Made by a program: the position numbers and the translations under genes
Part shown: piece by piece, positions 1 through 12,400 of the stretch
Numbering within the stretch: position 1 is the stretch's first letter
How the letters are laid out: every line of letters begins with the position of its first letter
From: Pomacea canaliculata
Lineage: Eukaryota > Mollusca > Gastropoda > Architaenioglossa > Ampullariidae
Direction of reading: 5' to 3'
DNA: 64,000 nucleotides
NCBI RefSeq assembly: GCF_003073045.1
Contig: NC_037594.1
Location: 23,442,927-23,506,926 of the forward strand
Notes under the pieces: model-generated
The model's database searches: none
What the model saw: the letters and a program-made list of their open reading frames with translations, nothing else
Told to the model about the DNA's origin: nothing

Positions 1-1
1 T

Positions 2-2598
2 TCCTTTGAAGAGGCAGAGCAGAGGATTGATCGACGATTCCAGCTTTTGAATATGTATGAAAAACAGGCATGCAGCGGGCAGATGCAGCACAGAAAATCC
101 TCAGAGAGGAAGTGGTCCGTGATTTTAAGGCAGAATTCGTGAGGTTAGGATATATGCATACAGAAGCCCAAGAGCTGGCAGAAAGGAGACTGTTTCTTTT
201 AGACAAATATCAAAGAAAGGGGTTTTCCCCAGAAGAAGCTAGCAAAAAATTAATTGCTGAGGAATTGGAAGGAAGAGATTCAGATGCTTTAATGAGGCAA
301 AGGCAAACCACAGTTGATTACAACCACTGTACAGAAGCTTTAAATTACAGACCAAACATTTGGCCAGATCATAGTTCTCATATTTCACTTCAGTCCTTAA
401 CAGCATGTGGGAGTGGTGAAGCAGCATCTACTTGTGCCCCGGAGGGTTATTCTGCTGACTTTCAAGAGAGGAAGAGCATGGAATCTTTTTCTCCGACCCT
501 AGTGTCTCGACTTGTCAAACGTCTGGCAGATTATCGTAGGTTGAAGGAAGAGGTAGAAGTTGTAACACCCACAAAGACCTTAGAAAAAGATCCAGAGGAA
601 GCCATTACTAATCGTATAGGTAAGCTTCTTCAAAAACTTGTTTCTCAGAATGTCACAGTAACTCAGGCAGACAGAGAGATTGAAAACTATAAAATAACAG
701 AAAAGGTTTCTAACAGTTTCCAGCCAAAAGATTTGCGAAATATGTCGGAAACAGAGAGAGAGCAGCTGCAAGAGGAGTTTGAAAGGAGCTGCAGAGAAGA
801 AATTCAAAATCTGTTTGCACTGCTCTTGGAACATCAAGTTCCATCTGATGAAGCCAAGGCTAGACTGCAGACTTTGAAGGTAGCGCATGAAAACAGAAGG
901 CAAGCTCTTTTCTCAGCTGACTTCATCAGAGATAGAAACAGGGAAAAGAGTGAGAGAAAGCATGGCTTTCAAAAGGAAACTTGCACTGGACATAAGGATA
1001 CATTGTTATCTGTAAGCGAACCCAGTATTGAATATGATAAAAGCCACTCTGCAGATTTTACCTTGGATGGACATTCCATTTTTCAAAAGCAAGATCAGAG
1101 GCAGAATTCTCAAGAGCAAAGAGAATTCTTGAGGTCTTCTAGTAGTGATGTCATTAGCAACAAACATCTCAGAACTCTGAGTACATGTAGCAGGAGTACT
1201 TCAGGAAGTCCAAAGAGAAAGAGGACACACTTGGACAGTAGAAGTCAAAGCAAGGAGAGTAATGTATCTCAAAAAAGCTTCAAAAAATTGTACAGTAAGA
1301 CAAAGTCTCTTGGTGCATTAGATTTTTTTGAACAAATATTGAAAGGTCCTACTGTTGGTACTAGCAGGGTTAAATCTCCTTTGCCGAGCTTAGGGCGTTC
1401 TCAGAAGAGAACTGATTTTCTGTCTTCTCCTTCGAGACCTGTTTCTTCATTTACACACAACAGATCATTCTCTCCATATTCACGAAATCGGTCAAGATCT
1501 CCACGGTCAAGAACAAGATCCTCATCAAGATTTTCATGGAGAGGAAGCAGGCAGAGATCTCGTTCCATTCAGCGTTCTAACTCAAGAGAACATTCCAGAA
1601 CAAGATCACCTGCATTTAAGTCACAGCATTCAGATAAAGGACATAATCTATCAGCTGTGGGTCATTCCAGGCTCTCTTTCAGCAGCTCATGCCGATCAAG
1701 GTCAAGATCACCAAGGTCTAGGTGGTCAAGACAAAGGGAATATTCATCAAATGAGAGAATCAAACACTCATTCAGGAGAAATAGGGATGCTTCTTGTTCT
1801 TCGGAAAGACCCTTTTTGCAGGGTTCCAGACATCGCTTTCGCACCAGATCACCATCGTTAAGATCCAGACAGTCTTTTGCAAACAGGTACAGTGAAAAAT
1901 CAGATGGCAGGAGAGGAACACCATCGCCCAGGTTACGAACAGTCTCACCACCTACTCCCACAGATCATTCTCCATATAGGAGAGTAAGTGACGAGTTGCA
2001 ATACAGAAGACATTCTTCAGGAATGAGAGATCAATTCAGTTCTCACTCTGAACAGTTCAGAACTCAGTCAAGAGATGTAAGCAGATGGAGGCAACACCCA
2101 ATGAGGGGGGATTTCTATGGTGACAGACTATCAGTAGAGAGACATGAAGGAGAGCAAACAGAGTCTAGGCGTTCTCGAAGGCCTGTATTTCATGATGAGA
2201 GGATCAATCCATTGGATAATTCCGCTGAGTTTCATTTCCAGAGCGGTGTGTGGTATGATTCAGACCTTGAGAGTCTTTCATCTCTCAGAAGCTCACCAGA
2301 AAAAGTGTTACTTCCAGAGCAAGGACCTAAATCTAATCAATCTATACACAGCATAAATCATCCTGATAAAGCAAAGAGACCCTTGAAAGAGCGTAAGAGA
2401 ATGCCATCAATGGAAAGCATATCTTCCTGTGATGATGATGAAGTGTTTGGTGTTAAACAATCTAGTTCTACAATGAATGAAGCGGTAAAAAGCGAAGCTT
2501 CACCAACAGATGATACGAGAAACTGCATACACAGGAAGGACAGGGTTTCACCGGCAAGTGATGCACACAACTATAAAACTTTACTTAAAGAAAAATGA
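2..2598 (+). CDS. SR-rich protein with ~26-residue helical repeats, 3' part of gene
   Basis: The gene enters from the left edge, so its N-terminus is missing. The visible protein (about 865 residues) opens with copies of a helix-turn-helix unit whose core reads G-x4-EA-x3-L/I (for example GFSPEEASKKLIAEEL), then a lysine/glutamate-rich stretch, then a long Arg-Ser domain (roughly window 1380-2200, many RSRS, SRSP and RTRS runs), and ends at the TGA at 2596-2598. RS domains are typical of nuclear splicing or RNA-processing proteins; a nuclear RNA role is inferred, not shown. The same unit recurs in the next gene downstream, so the two look like tandem paralogs. One frame break lies near base 68: upstream codons (ending NMYEKQ) and downstream codons (MQRADAAQKI) are in different frames, and one extra G in the short G run restores a perfect repeat unit. 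That makes an assembly error likely. No zinc finger is visible in this part. I do not recognise a named ortholog. Confidence 0.75.
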
Positions 2599-4498
2599 TT
2601 GCATTCCAAATGCAATTTATCAAATGGAAGTGATGGGGACCTCTTCAAACCCCAGTTTTAAGGCAGCATTGACTAGCAGATCTAGCCTAAAGGACTAGAA
2701 TTGTTGTTCAGCTGCAAGGTGCAATTTGCCTGAGCTTTTGAAAGCGTTGAAAGTTTAATGCACTTAAACTGGATATTTCACTTACCAGCATCTTGATAAC
2801 AAGCCACTTTCTGCACTTATTGTTGCTTATTTGTTTTCGTGGCGAATTCTGTGATGAATAAATTTACATCTGTATATAACAGAGTAGCTCAGCAGCTTGT
2901 CATATAGATCAGATCCAGTTAGTGTTGTGGTCAAGAGCTTATATGTTTGCACTTGAGTAGCTGATACATTTGCTTTCATGCTTTTTTATTATATGTTTGC
3001 TTTCCGATAGAATTGTAGTTTTACCTCATTATTGCAGGGCCCCTTGTGACTAAGAGAATTCATTAAAAAGCTAGGAAACACCTCCCTTGCAATCACCATG
3101 CTGAAATATGTCATTACCTTTGACTGTGGATATGTAAGCTATTAAACCATTGTATAAGTGAGATGATAACAGGTGTGAAAGATGTTGCTGTGTAGGTTTC
3201 TTACATTGGTGATTGAGCAGGCAGCCTATACTGTAAGGGAGGAACCATCAATAAAATATATCTGTAACCTTTTGTTTGTTTGTTTGAACAAGGACCTATG
3301 ACAAACAGAGCCTGTTCATTGAGTTCCTGTCTTTTGCCTGCACAAGGCAGTTAATGAATCTGTTTAAATTAGTGAAATCATTTTGTTTCTAGTCTAATTA
3401 GCAGTTGCATTAAATATTCATTGTAGATTTACTGAAGTTACCATGTACAATGTACATTGTACTGACGCTCAGAATCATTTTAATTACTGGGTCAACTTCA
3501 ATACAAGGTACTAATTCCCAGGATCATAGCATAAACCCAATCCATTTACAAGAGATTAGCATTTTCATGTATAGGTGGAGTTTTGAAGTGCCGAGAATAT
3601 GCTGAACATATGCTCCTTGCTGTTCTGTTGGCTGCTACCGTAACAAACCAACACTTATGTGAAATTATATTTTTCTGTGCATGGCAATATTTTTGAAGGT
3701 TTGTATCTTGTAAACAGAAAACTCTTTGGTTAGGTCTTGGGAGGAGTTGTGTTGAAATAAAAATAAGCTCAACGAATTAAGAAAGAAAACAGTTTATTAC
3801 AGATCTGTCTCCAAAACCATTTGCTGTTAATGCTGTGTCAAAAGTATTTGCTACATACTTGTGCAATAATAAGCTTAAACTGTACTTGCTGATTTGGGAA
3901 AGAATCTTCATGAGAACTGTGTATTCCATATGCAGTTTTCTTTAATGCTAATGACAAAACCAAAGTAAGAAAACAAAATGGAGGAATTTAAATGCAGACT
4001 GTTAAAATCACATTTCTTGTTTTGCTTACAAAGTGTTGAACTTTAAAAAATAAAAATTGTATTAAATGTATGGAACATTTTCTTGAATAAAAAAAACAAC
4101 AACAAATAATTACTTGTTTGACAGAACTATTCTTGACAAGATTTTCATCTAGTTTGTGTACTCCCAGTAGTAAATAGCTATTAGCAAAAAAATTATGTAG
4201 CCAGTGTACTGCAGTGCCAGGGTAATTTGCTTTCAGGTCTTTCTGACTTTTTTCGGGATGTTGATTCTTGAACAGCATTAACTCATTTTAAACCCTGGAT
4301 CCCCAGCCTTTCCCCTGAACTATTCTAAGAACTTTTTTTTTACTTGACTTCCTCCACCCCCCTTAAGTCCCATGACATAAATATTTGCAATTGTAGCACA
4401 AAAAACTCTTTATATGGTCATGTTGATGCTACACAAGGATGTATATTATTGCTTGTTAAACTACCTTTTAGACAGAGCACTGTCGTCTGAACCTAGAG

Positions 4499-4712
4499 CA
4501 GTGGTTCTTAACCTTGTTTGAGGTACCGAACCCACAAGTTTCATATGCACATTCACCGAACCCTTCTTTAGTGTCATGCACATTCACCGAACCCTTCTTT
4601 AGTGTCATCACGAATTGCGGGTGTATCTTGACGTGGCGGAGGCTCCGCCAAACCCCTGAGACCGACTCACCGAACCCCTAGGGTTCGATCGAACCCTGGT
4701 TAAGAACCACTG
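4499..4712. mobile_element. hAT-type MITE, 214 bp, with 8-bp target site duplication
   Basis: The ends are perfect 15-bp inverted repeats, CAGTGGTTCTTAACC and its complement GGTTAAGAACCACTG. The flanks are an exact 8-bp duplication ACCTAGAG (4491-4498 and 4713-4720). CAG...CTG ends with an 8-bp duplication are the hallmark of hAT elements. The element has no coding capacity and so is non-autonomous. Inside, a 31-bp unit is repeated in tandem (4545-4575 and 4576-4606). The undamaged ends and duplication suggest a fairly recent insertion. Confidence 0.9.
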
Positions 4713-6319
4713 ACCTAGAGGCATACCAATTTGGTACATGTGTTGTGCAGCAAGCTTTTTTCTCCAGGTCGCCCCAGGAATCGGTACCAGACTCCACAGA
4801 GGGTTAGGAAAATGTACAACAGCTAGAGAATAATAACTATAGGATCTGTATAGTGCATTTAAAGGGGACGTGTGATGTATGTCACAATCGAGTACAAACA
4901 AGCACATTTTACAAAACCCTTGCCAGCATCATTTAGAAGTAGACTGCCTAAAAAAAGGTCTAGACCCCAGCCTCTTTATATGACTGCCCTTGCGGTATTG
5001 CGGAAGTAGGTATTTAACTGTATATGGTATTGTGTTTGTAGTTTGACCATGTAGGTGTACATCAATAAAGATCTCAAAACAGTCATACTGACAGATATAA
5101 CTCTTCCATCAATAGTAAAGAAACTAAACTATGAAAAACTTGTCTCCCATTTATTACAGTCATTATAGTACAAAAAGTAAACATGAAAATCAGAGATGAT
5201 ATAACGATCAATGGTTGAAGGGGTGAGTTATTTGAAAATTGCAAATAAGTAAGCATCAAACAGGAAATAGCTTGCATATAAAGTGATACAAAGGAATGAT
5301 ATCTTTCCTTTTCGTGGTTTTTCGCGCATCAGCATTTCTTCCGCCGTACTCTTGAGTCTACAAGATCAGCTATATCCGATCTCAGGGGAACCATAGACCA
5401 AAGAGGATCAACTGGGCATTCTAGACTCCCAGTGTTTAATGGAAGATCAAAGGGAATCACTTCACATGGACAGTTGAAATAAATTTGAGAACCATATGGG
5501 TATGAGTAGTGATAATCTTTCAGCTAAGTGTCTCTCAATCATTTTATTAAAAAGATAATGATTGAGATATCTGCTGGTAACTTAGAATACCTGTATTGCT
5601 AGTTAAACATTACTCAGAAATTTGTGCCAAAGATATGATTGTCAGGTACAATGCGTTGTCCGGGTGTCATGATGGGTTTTAAAGACGTAACGAAATGATA
5701 AAACATTTTGAAAAATGTTTCCCATGCATGCCTAATAAATGTTCTGGTGGAATAAAAGAAACTGATGCTGAAATATTAAAGCATGTATAAATGATGTATA
5801 ATGGCCTATTGAAATCTGAAAAGGGAAATATAGTCCTATCGTTTCAGAAGGTTGAATGTACAGCTAGAGACGATACTCGTGTAACTAAATTTTTCTTTGA
5901 TGTAAAAGCAACCTTTGCTTCTGCATTACATATACGAGGTTAAACATAATTTAAACTTAAAATAAAGAAGGAATTTTTCTTCGGCCACTGGACATTCGAT
6001 CAGTCGAATAACTGCAGTGAGCTTCATGTTCTACATATTTTATTATTACAAATTATCAGAACTGCTGAAATTACAATATTTTTAATAAATTAGTTTTTTT
6101 TTTCAGTCTGTGCCGTGAGTACCAAAGGAACGCGTTTGGATACGGATGAAACTTTTTAGGAGGAATAGACGAGATCATGATTTGAACTCCAAGTATTAAA
6201 TACCTACTGACTTAAAAGTGATAGAAAAAGTATGCTAAAATATTACGTAGCATTTTTAATGATGCTAATGGTACTATAAAACTTTAAAATTTAAGAGGTT
6301 GGTTTTTTTTTTTTTGGTA

Positions 6320-6453
6320 GAGTCGCGTCATCGATGTTTACTTTTTACTCTTCATGAAGTTCAAGGTCATTACAGGCTGGCCATCATGGCGTCAACGTGA
6401 GAACAATTTTCAATGTTTATATCGGTTTCTGTGCCAAGCCATCAAGTTTTAAA
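6320..6453 (+). promoter_or_regulatory. Presumed promoter/5' UTR of the zinc-finger repeat gene
   Basis: Upstream of the chosen ATG at 6454 lies TCAAGGTCA at 6361-6369, an exact match to the extended nuclear-receptor half-site used by ERR/SF-1 type receptors. An upstream ATG at 6386 opens a four-codon frame (ATG GCG TCA ACG TGA), which could act as an uORF. A GTGAGA at 6397 could instead be a splice donor ending a short first exon. No experiment supports any of these; all are sequence matches only. Confidence 0.3.
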
Positions 6454-9400
6454 ATGGATAGAAGATATCAGCGATACGAGGATTATTTTACGTTTCCAGA
6501 TCCTTCTGTTATTTATAACGAGCAAGCTGAACTTGCAGCACAAGTTCCTTTCAATGTTAGCAGAAACGTTGGAGTATCCGCTTCGCTAAATCAAAATGCA
6601 ATGAGCACTACGTCGCGTGAACTAGAATCGTTTGAAAGCGAGAATGGTAGATTAGGCTTGCAGCAGCGAAAGTTTTCAGATATGATACCCCGTATGCAAG
6701 GTATGGGAGGGGACAATATGGAGTCTGAGAACTTAAATATTACAGGATCCCAGATTAGGAATACAACCTCAGGAATGCAAGTCAGAGCAGCAGACGCACA
6801 GTCACATGAGTGGTCAAGAAATGTGGATTTGGAAATGTGCACGAATAAACCTCAAAATACTCAACACGAATTCGAAGACGATAGGTTGGAGAGGGCAGAA
6901 CCATATCAAATGCATAAAATGTCTGTTGAGTACAATGCAGAAGAGAGTTATGATTCTACTTTACCCAGAAGAGAACCGGCATACCAACAAAAGCAGGCTT
7001 ACAGTAGAGTATCAGACAACACTGTATTCTCTGATGATCAGAATATTGAACAGGACCATTTTTGGAGGGATGATTATGATAATACTTTTAATCATGCTCA
7101 AAGGCATGAAGGTTACCCGCAGCTCGGAAGAGAAAGGGATGATGGGTTCTTACCTAACCAAGATCATTATCATGATCATGATATGCATACTTATGGCAAG
7201 GACATACAGCAAGGAGGCTTCAGTAGTTATGGAAAGAGATGGCCATCTCAAAGAAATGAAAATCCTTTTGACTCCAATGAATATAATGCACCACAAGATT
7301 ATCAATCAGATGGTTTAGAAATGCTTGTCCATGAAAGGTGGGATTGCTCCAGAGAAGGAAATTATTCCTCACAACATGAGTGGCAGACTAACAAAGCTTC
7401 TGCATTACAGAGCAGAGGACGGTATCCATCAAGGGAAGAGGGCAATTCTCAAAGAATGGTCAACATTTTAGGGGAGAGGAATTTTCTCGAGGTCAGCGCC
7501 ATCAGAACAAACGAGGAAAATTTCCATCCAGAGGACACACATTGTTACCCAAGCAAAATCAGACAAGAGGACGTGGCAGTCAACGTGGGTCAAGAGCACA
7601 TCCTGGGCAGGGCCGTGGTAGAGGCCGTGGTCAGAACAAGCCAGACCAGTTAAGGAAGCAGCCATATGGTGATAAACAAAAGAGTGCAAGACAAGAGAAA
7701 GCAGCACTGATGGAAACATCATCTAAAGGTCAGCAGAATTTGGGAAATAAACCAGAACATGCTGCATCTAATGAAAAAGAGAAAACTGTGACTTCATCAA
7801 AGGAACTACATATAAAAAACATGGATTTACAATGTGAAAATCCTAACTCTGGTGAGAAATTTGTGGAAGTGGATAAAAAGCAGAACACAGGAGCCTTTGA
7901 GAATCAGTCAGGGTCAGTTAAATCTGAAGAGAGGGATGCTCTTAACAGTGCTAAAGAGGATGCACAGCCAGGTGTGTGTGTGAACTATTTATTTTTGTCA
8001 ATGATAACAGTAGAAAAACTTTTAAAAGTAACTGTTTGCTCTGTAGTCTTGTGGTTATTGTGCACAGTTTCACAGCAGACTTCTGGTCCAGCTGTAAGGG
8101 CAGAGACATGTGAAGTATTATTTTGTATATGGTTTTATTTTTGCTTGCTTTTATTTAAAAGAGAAGAGAACTCTGCTGCACGTCTGATGCTTAGAGCTAG
8201 GAAATGGGTCCACGCCACCCTTCTCCTTTGTTTCCTACACTGGCTTCCCATCCGTTCTCGCATCCAGTACAAACTGCCCGTGCTGTGTTTTAATTTCTTT
8301 GCTGGCACTTGCCCTGATTATTTCTCTAAACTGCTTTTCCCTATGTCCCAGCTACACAACTTCGCTCTTCATCTGATGATCGTCTCCTTACTCTTCCTGT
8401 CACCAAAACAACAACATATAGCCACAGGAATTGTGGTTATTGTGCAGTGAAACAATGGAACTCTCTCCTTTCCATATCTGCAACCTACCCACTACTGAAT
8501 CCACTAAAAATGCACCTCTTCCATAAACATTACTCCTAACAATCTTTCCCATAATACTAGTCCTTTTTCACATCCTTCCTTTTGCAATATCATGTTACTT
8601 TCAGCTCTTGTTCTTGTTATTTGGTTCCTCTTTGTGTTCTCTGTATTTCATTTTATTCTTCATTTAGTATAGTTGTTTATTCTTTTATAGCTCATATGTT
8701 ATTTGTTTTCCTGTCCATGTTACGTTCTTGTTCTTAAGCGCTAAGAGTATGCTCCTTAGGAGTGATTATGCGCTTTACAAATTTTGCGTTTATTATTATT
8801 TATATGCTTTTAGTAAACCCATTCTTTGAGTAAATTCACTTGATAATGAAATGTTGATTTATAGTATTTGTATCGATTTGATAAAACTAATGCATAGCAG
8901 GATGATAACTGAGTTGTTTTTTTTTCAGATGAAAAAGACGATGTAGATGCTGAGGATGTGGGTGAAGAAGATACTTCATTTTGCAAGCTATGTGCAATGT
9001 CTTTTGATTCTTCAGAGGTGAGCATTACAAATGCATATTACATGTATATACAAACATTGGAACAGCACTTGCAAAAGTTTTATATAAAAAAATGTAAAAT
9101 ACTCAACTTCTTTTAAGTTTATATTTTAGGTTCTTGTTTGATTTGGTTGGTAAACGTAGATTTTTTTAAGGTTGAATTTTATAGCAAAGAACTAAAGTGT
9201 CTTATTTTACAGAAGGAATGTAAAGTTTTTATAGCTTAGCAGCGTACCCATTTTTGTTTCTTTATTAGCTGAAAACTAACTTTTTACTCGGTCATCTAGG
9301 TTTTTGCCAGAGACCAGATACTAGTCCCTTTTTTTTTTGTCTGAGCAGAAGTATTTCCGTCATACTCGAGGTCTGCTGCACACACAGCGTCTGATGGCAC

Positions 9401-12400
9401 AAGATACACCTAAACCTGGAGTGTCAGATACTCAAAATATCAACATCACTTTAAAAGAAGAGCCGAGACCTCCTATTTCACAAGTTGAACAAGTTGTCAG
9501 GCAAAAAACAGTCAAACTTTCACCTTCCAGTGTGCAGAAGAATGCTTCAGCAGATACTAGCCAAGGTGCTTTAACATTTTGTTCAGTTTTTACTTGATTC
9601 TGTCTAGTAAAAGTAAGCAGACTACTATTAGCAAACCATTGAATGTATAGCATTGAACTTTTGTTTTCTTTTTGACCAAGAAAATGTCCAAAAGAAGAAG
9701 CAGAGACTTATCCTTATTATTAGTAATACATTGCCATGTCCACCTCTTGTAGTGGATTATCATATCTTCATTTGAAAAGAAAGGTCTGGACACTGATCTA
9801 TGTCACTAACTGAAAAGCAGACCACTGAAAAAAAACAAAAACAATTGAAAAGATATTTGTTTCACATATCTACTTTTGTTCAGGCCTGGCGCTGATAAAC
9901 AGCTCTGGTTTTGACGAAGATGATGAGTTTGAAGAAGAAGAAGAAAATCCAGAAGAGACATTTGCAGAAGATGGAGCAGTTGACAAGGAAGGGGATTTTG
10001 AAGAATTTCGATGCAAGGTTGTAATTGCATTTCTGTACATTTCTAAATCTTATTTGACTTAGTAAAGTTATTGAATAAATGCAGACAAGTTTATCACTTT
10101 TGAAGATTCCCTGCCCAACTGCTTCATTTTATTACAATTGTTATTTTTTTGTGGGGATTGTAGTTGTGTGACGTGAAGACCACTGGACCAGTCAGCATGA
10201 GAGCACATCTTTCAGGCAAAAGTCACAAAATGGTATGTATATGTAGTTGTATTTTGTTTTATGCTTTTGCAGCTTATATATTATAAGATTGTGTAAAATA
10301 TGTTAGCGTGAGGATGTATTTATTGTAAAGAATGATGATGAAGGTTGCTTCTCACATGACTTGTACATACACATTTTTGTTTTGTACATATGCATGTTTT
10401 ATTCATATCCATCATCTGCAATGGGGATAAAATGGGGAAAATATATTTGATACACAACACTTTTTTCCTATTTAAGTATTAAAGATTTGCCCCCAAAGGC
10501 ATTTATGGCGGTGCGAAAAGCTACAAGAAAGTGAAAAGTGCAGAGTGGAGAAAGCAAAAATATTTACGAAGTATTTAATATTAGTCATCTTTTGTATTCT
10601 TATTAAACATTATGAGGGCATTTAAAGTAACATATTGTACCTATAAATAACTTCTTCCAGAATGAACTTCCAGACATGTTTTGTGATATAATGTTCAGTT
10701 GTATTGCATCCTGACTACACTGCATATTGCTCATGATATAGGATTAACATTTGCTTGTTGTGGTGATTCGTAAAGGATTAACTTTGCCCATTTTAGATTT
10801 TCTGAGATATTTAAAACACTGAATGTTTTAGTAACTGGTTAATATAGGCCATTACAGCCACAGTGGACCATGAGCTTGTGTCCACCTTAGGCGATGCTTG
10901 GAAGTAGTGTGTTAAATAAGAAAACTTGGGCTCAGTGCGTGAGTTAGTTGGGCTCAGTACGTGAGTTAGTTGTTTCTGGATACAGTTTTGTTTGAAAAAT
11001 ATATCATTTGGTATGAATCAAAACAATATTTTTGGTGCAGAAAGGCATTTTAACGAAAAGAAAGAACAAAACAGCAATATGACAAGGGCATATGAGGAGA
11101 AGTTCATAAAAGGGGAGAGACGTACAATCTCCAAATGCACAGATACATAAAAAACATATTTGCAAATACCAGTCTATGGCTGCTTCTCTGTACCATTCTT
11201 TTGGAAGACTTTATGTATCCCTTGATTATTGAATACAAACAAGACTTGATACTTTGGTGCTTACCAGAAGACAAAAAAAGACATACCTTTGTCTAACATG
11301 CTTATAAGTAAAGTGTACAGGACTATTGTGGGAAAAAAGAGAAATGACTGGAGCATGTCTGTTGTCATCTATTTTAGGACTTTTGGATATATGATTTACT
11401 CAAAAACAACAATTAGTGGACTTTTTCCTTAATTCATGCACGTCTTGAAAAATAAAGCAGTATTATGATATTAGTGTTGTGTTACTGTTGTTATTTGCTT
11501 ATCCACCCAACAAAACATCTATCACATTAAATTTGCTTATATTGTTTACCCAAACATTAAAGGTCTATGAATTTTTTTGTCAAACAGTAAGTTTTACTTT
11601 TGACTGTACATAGGGATTTTTGCCACTGCACTCCTAGGATTGGATGGAGTGAGAGAGGAGTAAAATTCAGAAAAGTAGTTGTGAAAGAAATGCCAAATGG
11701 CTGACACATCAGCTAGTAGCAAACAAAATCCAAAACAATTGTTCAGAGATTCTGAAACACTTAGATGTCTATTATTATGTGTAGATTACTAATGTGCTTT
11801 GTGGCAAGTTACAAGTCACAAATCATCCTGGTAGAATTCCATGTCTTACTCTAACCATATGCTATCAATATTTCCACAATTTTGTGGCATACCTCACCTC
11901 AAAAGAAAAAAAAAAGGTTACGTGCATCTGAGACTACACCTATCAGTTGCATTTCCTATGTCTTAAAGGAACTGCACTTAACAAGACAAATGATAATGAT
12001 TTGCACACCATCAGAAGTTTGCTCGTCATTAATTGTTTAGAATGCCATATACTCGGACAACTCTGAATTGGATATTTGGCTTTTGATGGAATTTCATTTT
12101 TACAACGCTGATGATTTTCGTGGCAATTACTTTTTGGCAGCAAATAAAGACGTTATGCGCATGTCAACTTTTTTCTGAAGGTAAGTAACCAGACTCTTCA
12201 CACAAATATATATATTTGAATTATGCTTGATAACGTTTTTAGAGGTGTCATCAATTTGATAAGCTTTTCTTGCATTCAAGGGTTAGGGTTTCAATGAATT
12301 ATAGAATTTATGACACATACTTTTTCTTTGTCAAGTAACAGTTAAATCTCATATCTATAATATTTTCATTGCTTTGTTTGCTTACATCATCTTTGATAAG

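Larger units (their letters stand above)
2599..6453. other. 3' UTR and intergenic DNA between the two repeat-protein genes
   Basis: AT-rich DNA with no convincing coding exon. Possible polyadenylation signals for the upstream gene occur at about 2856 (AATAAA in GAATAAATT), 3249 and 3757. An hAT MITE with perfect target duplication sits at 4499-4712 (listed separately). The stretch just before 6454 holds the presumed promoter and 5' UTR of the next gene. Confidence 0.5.
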
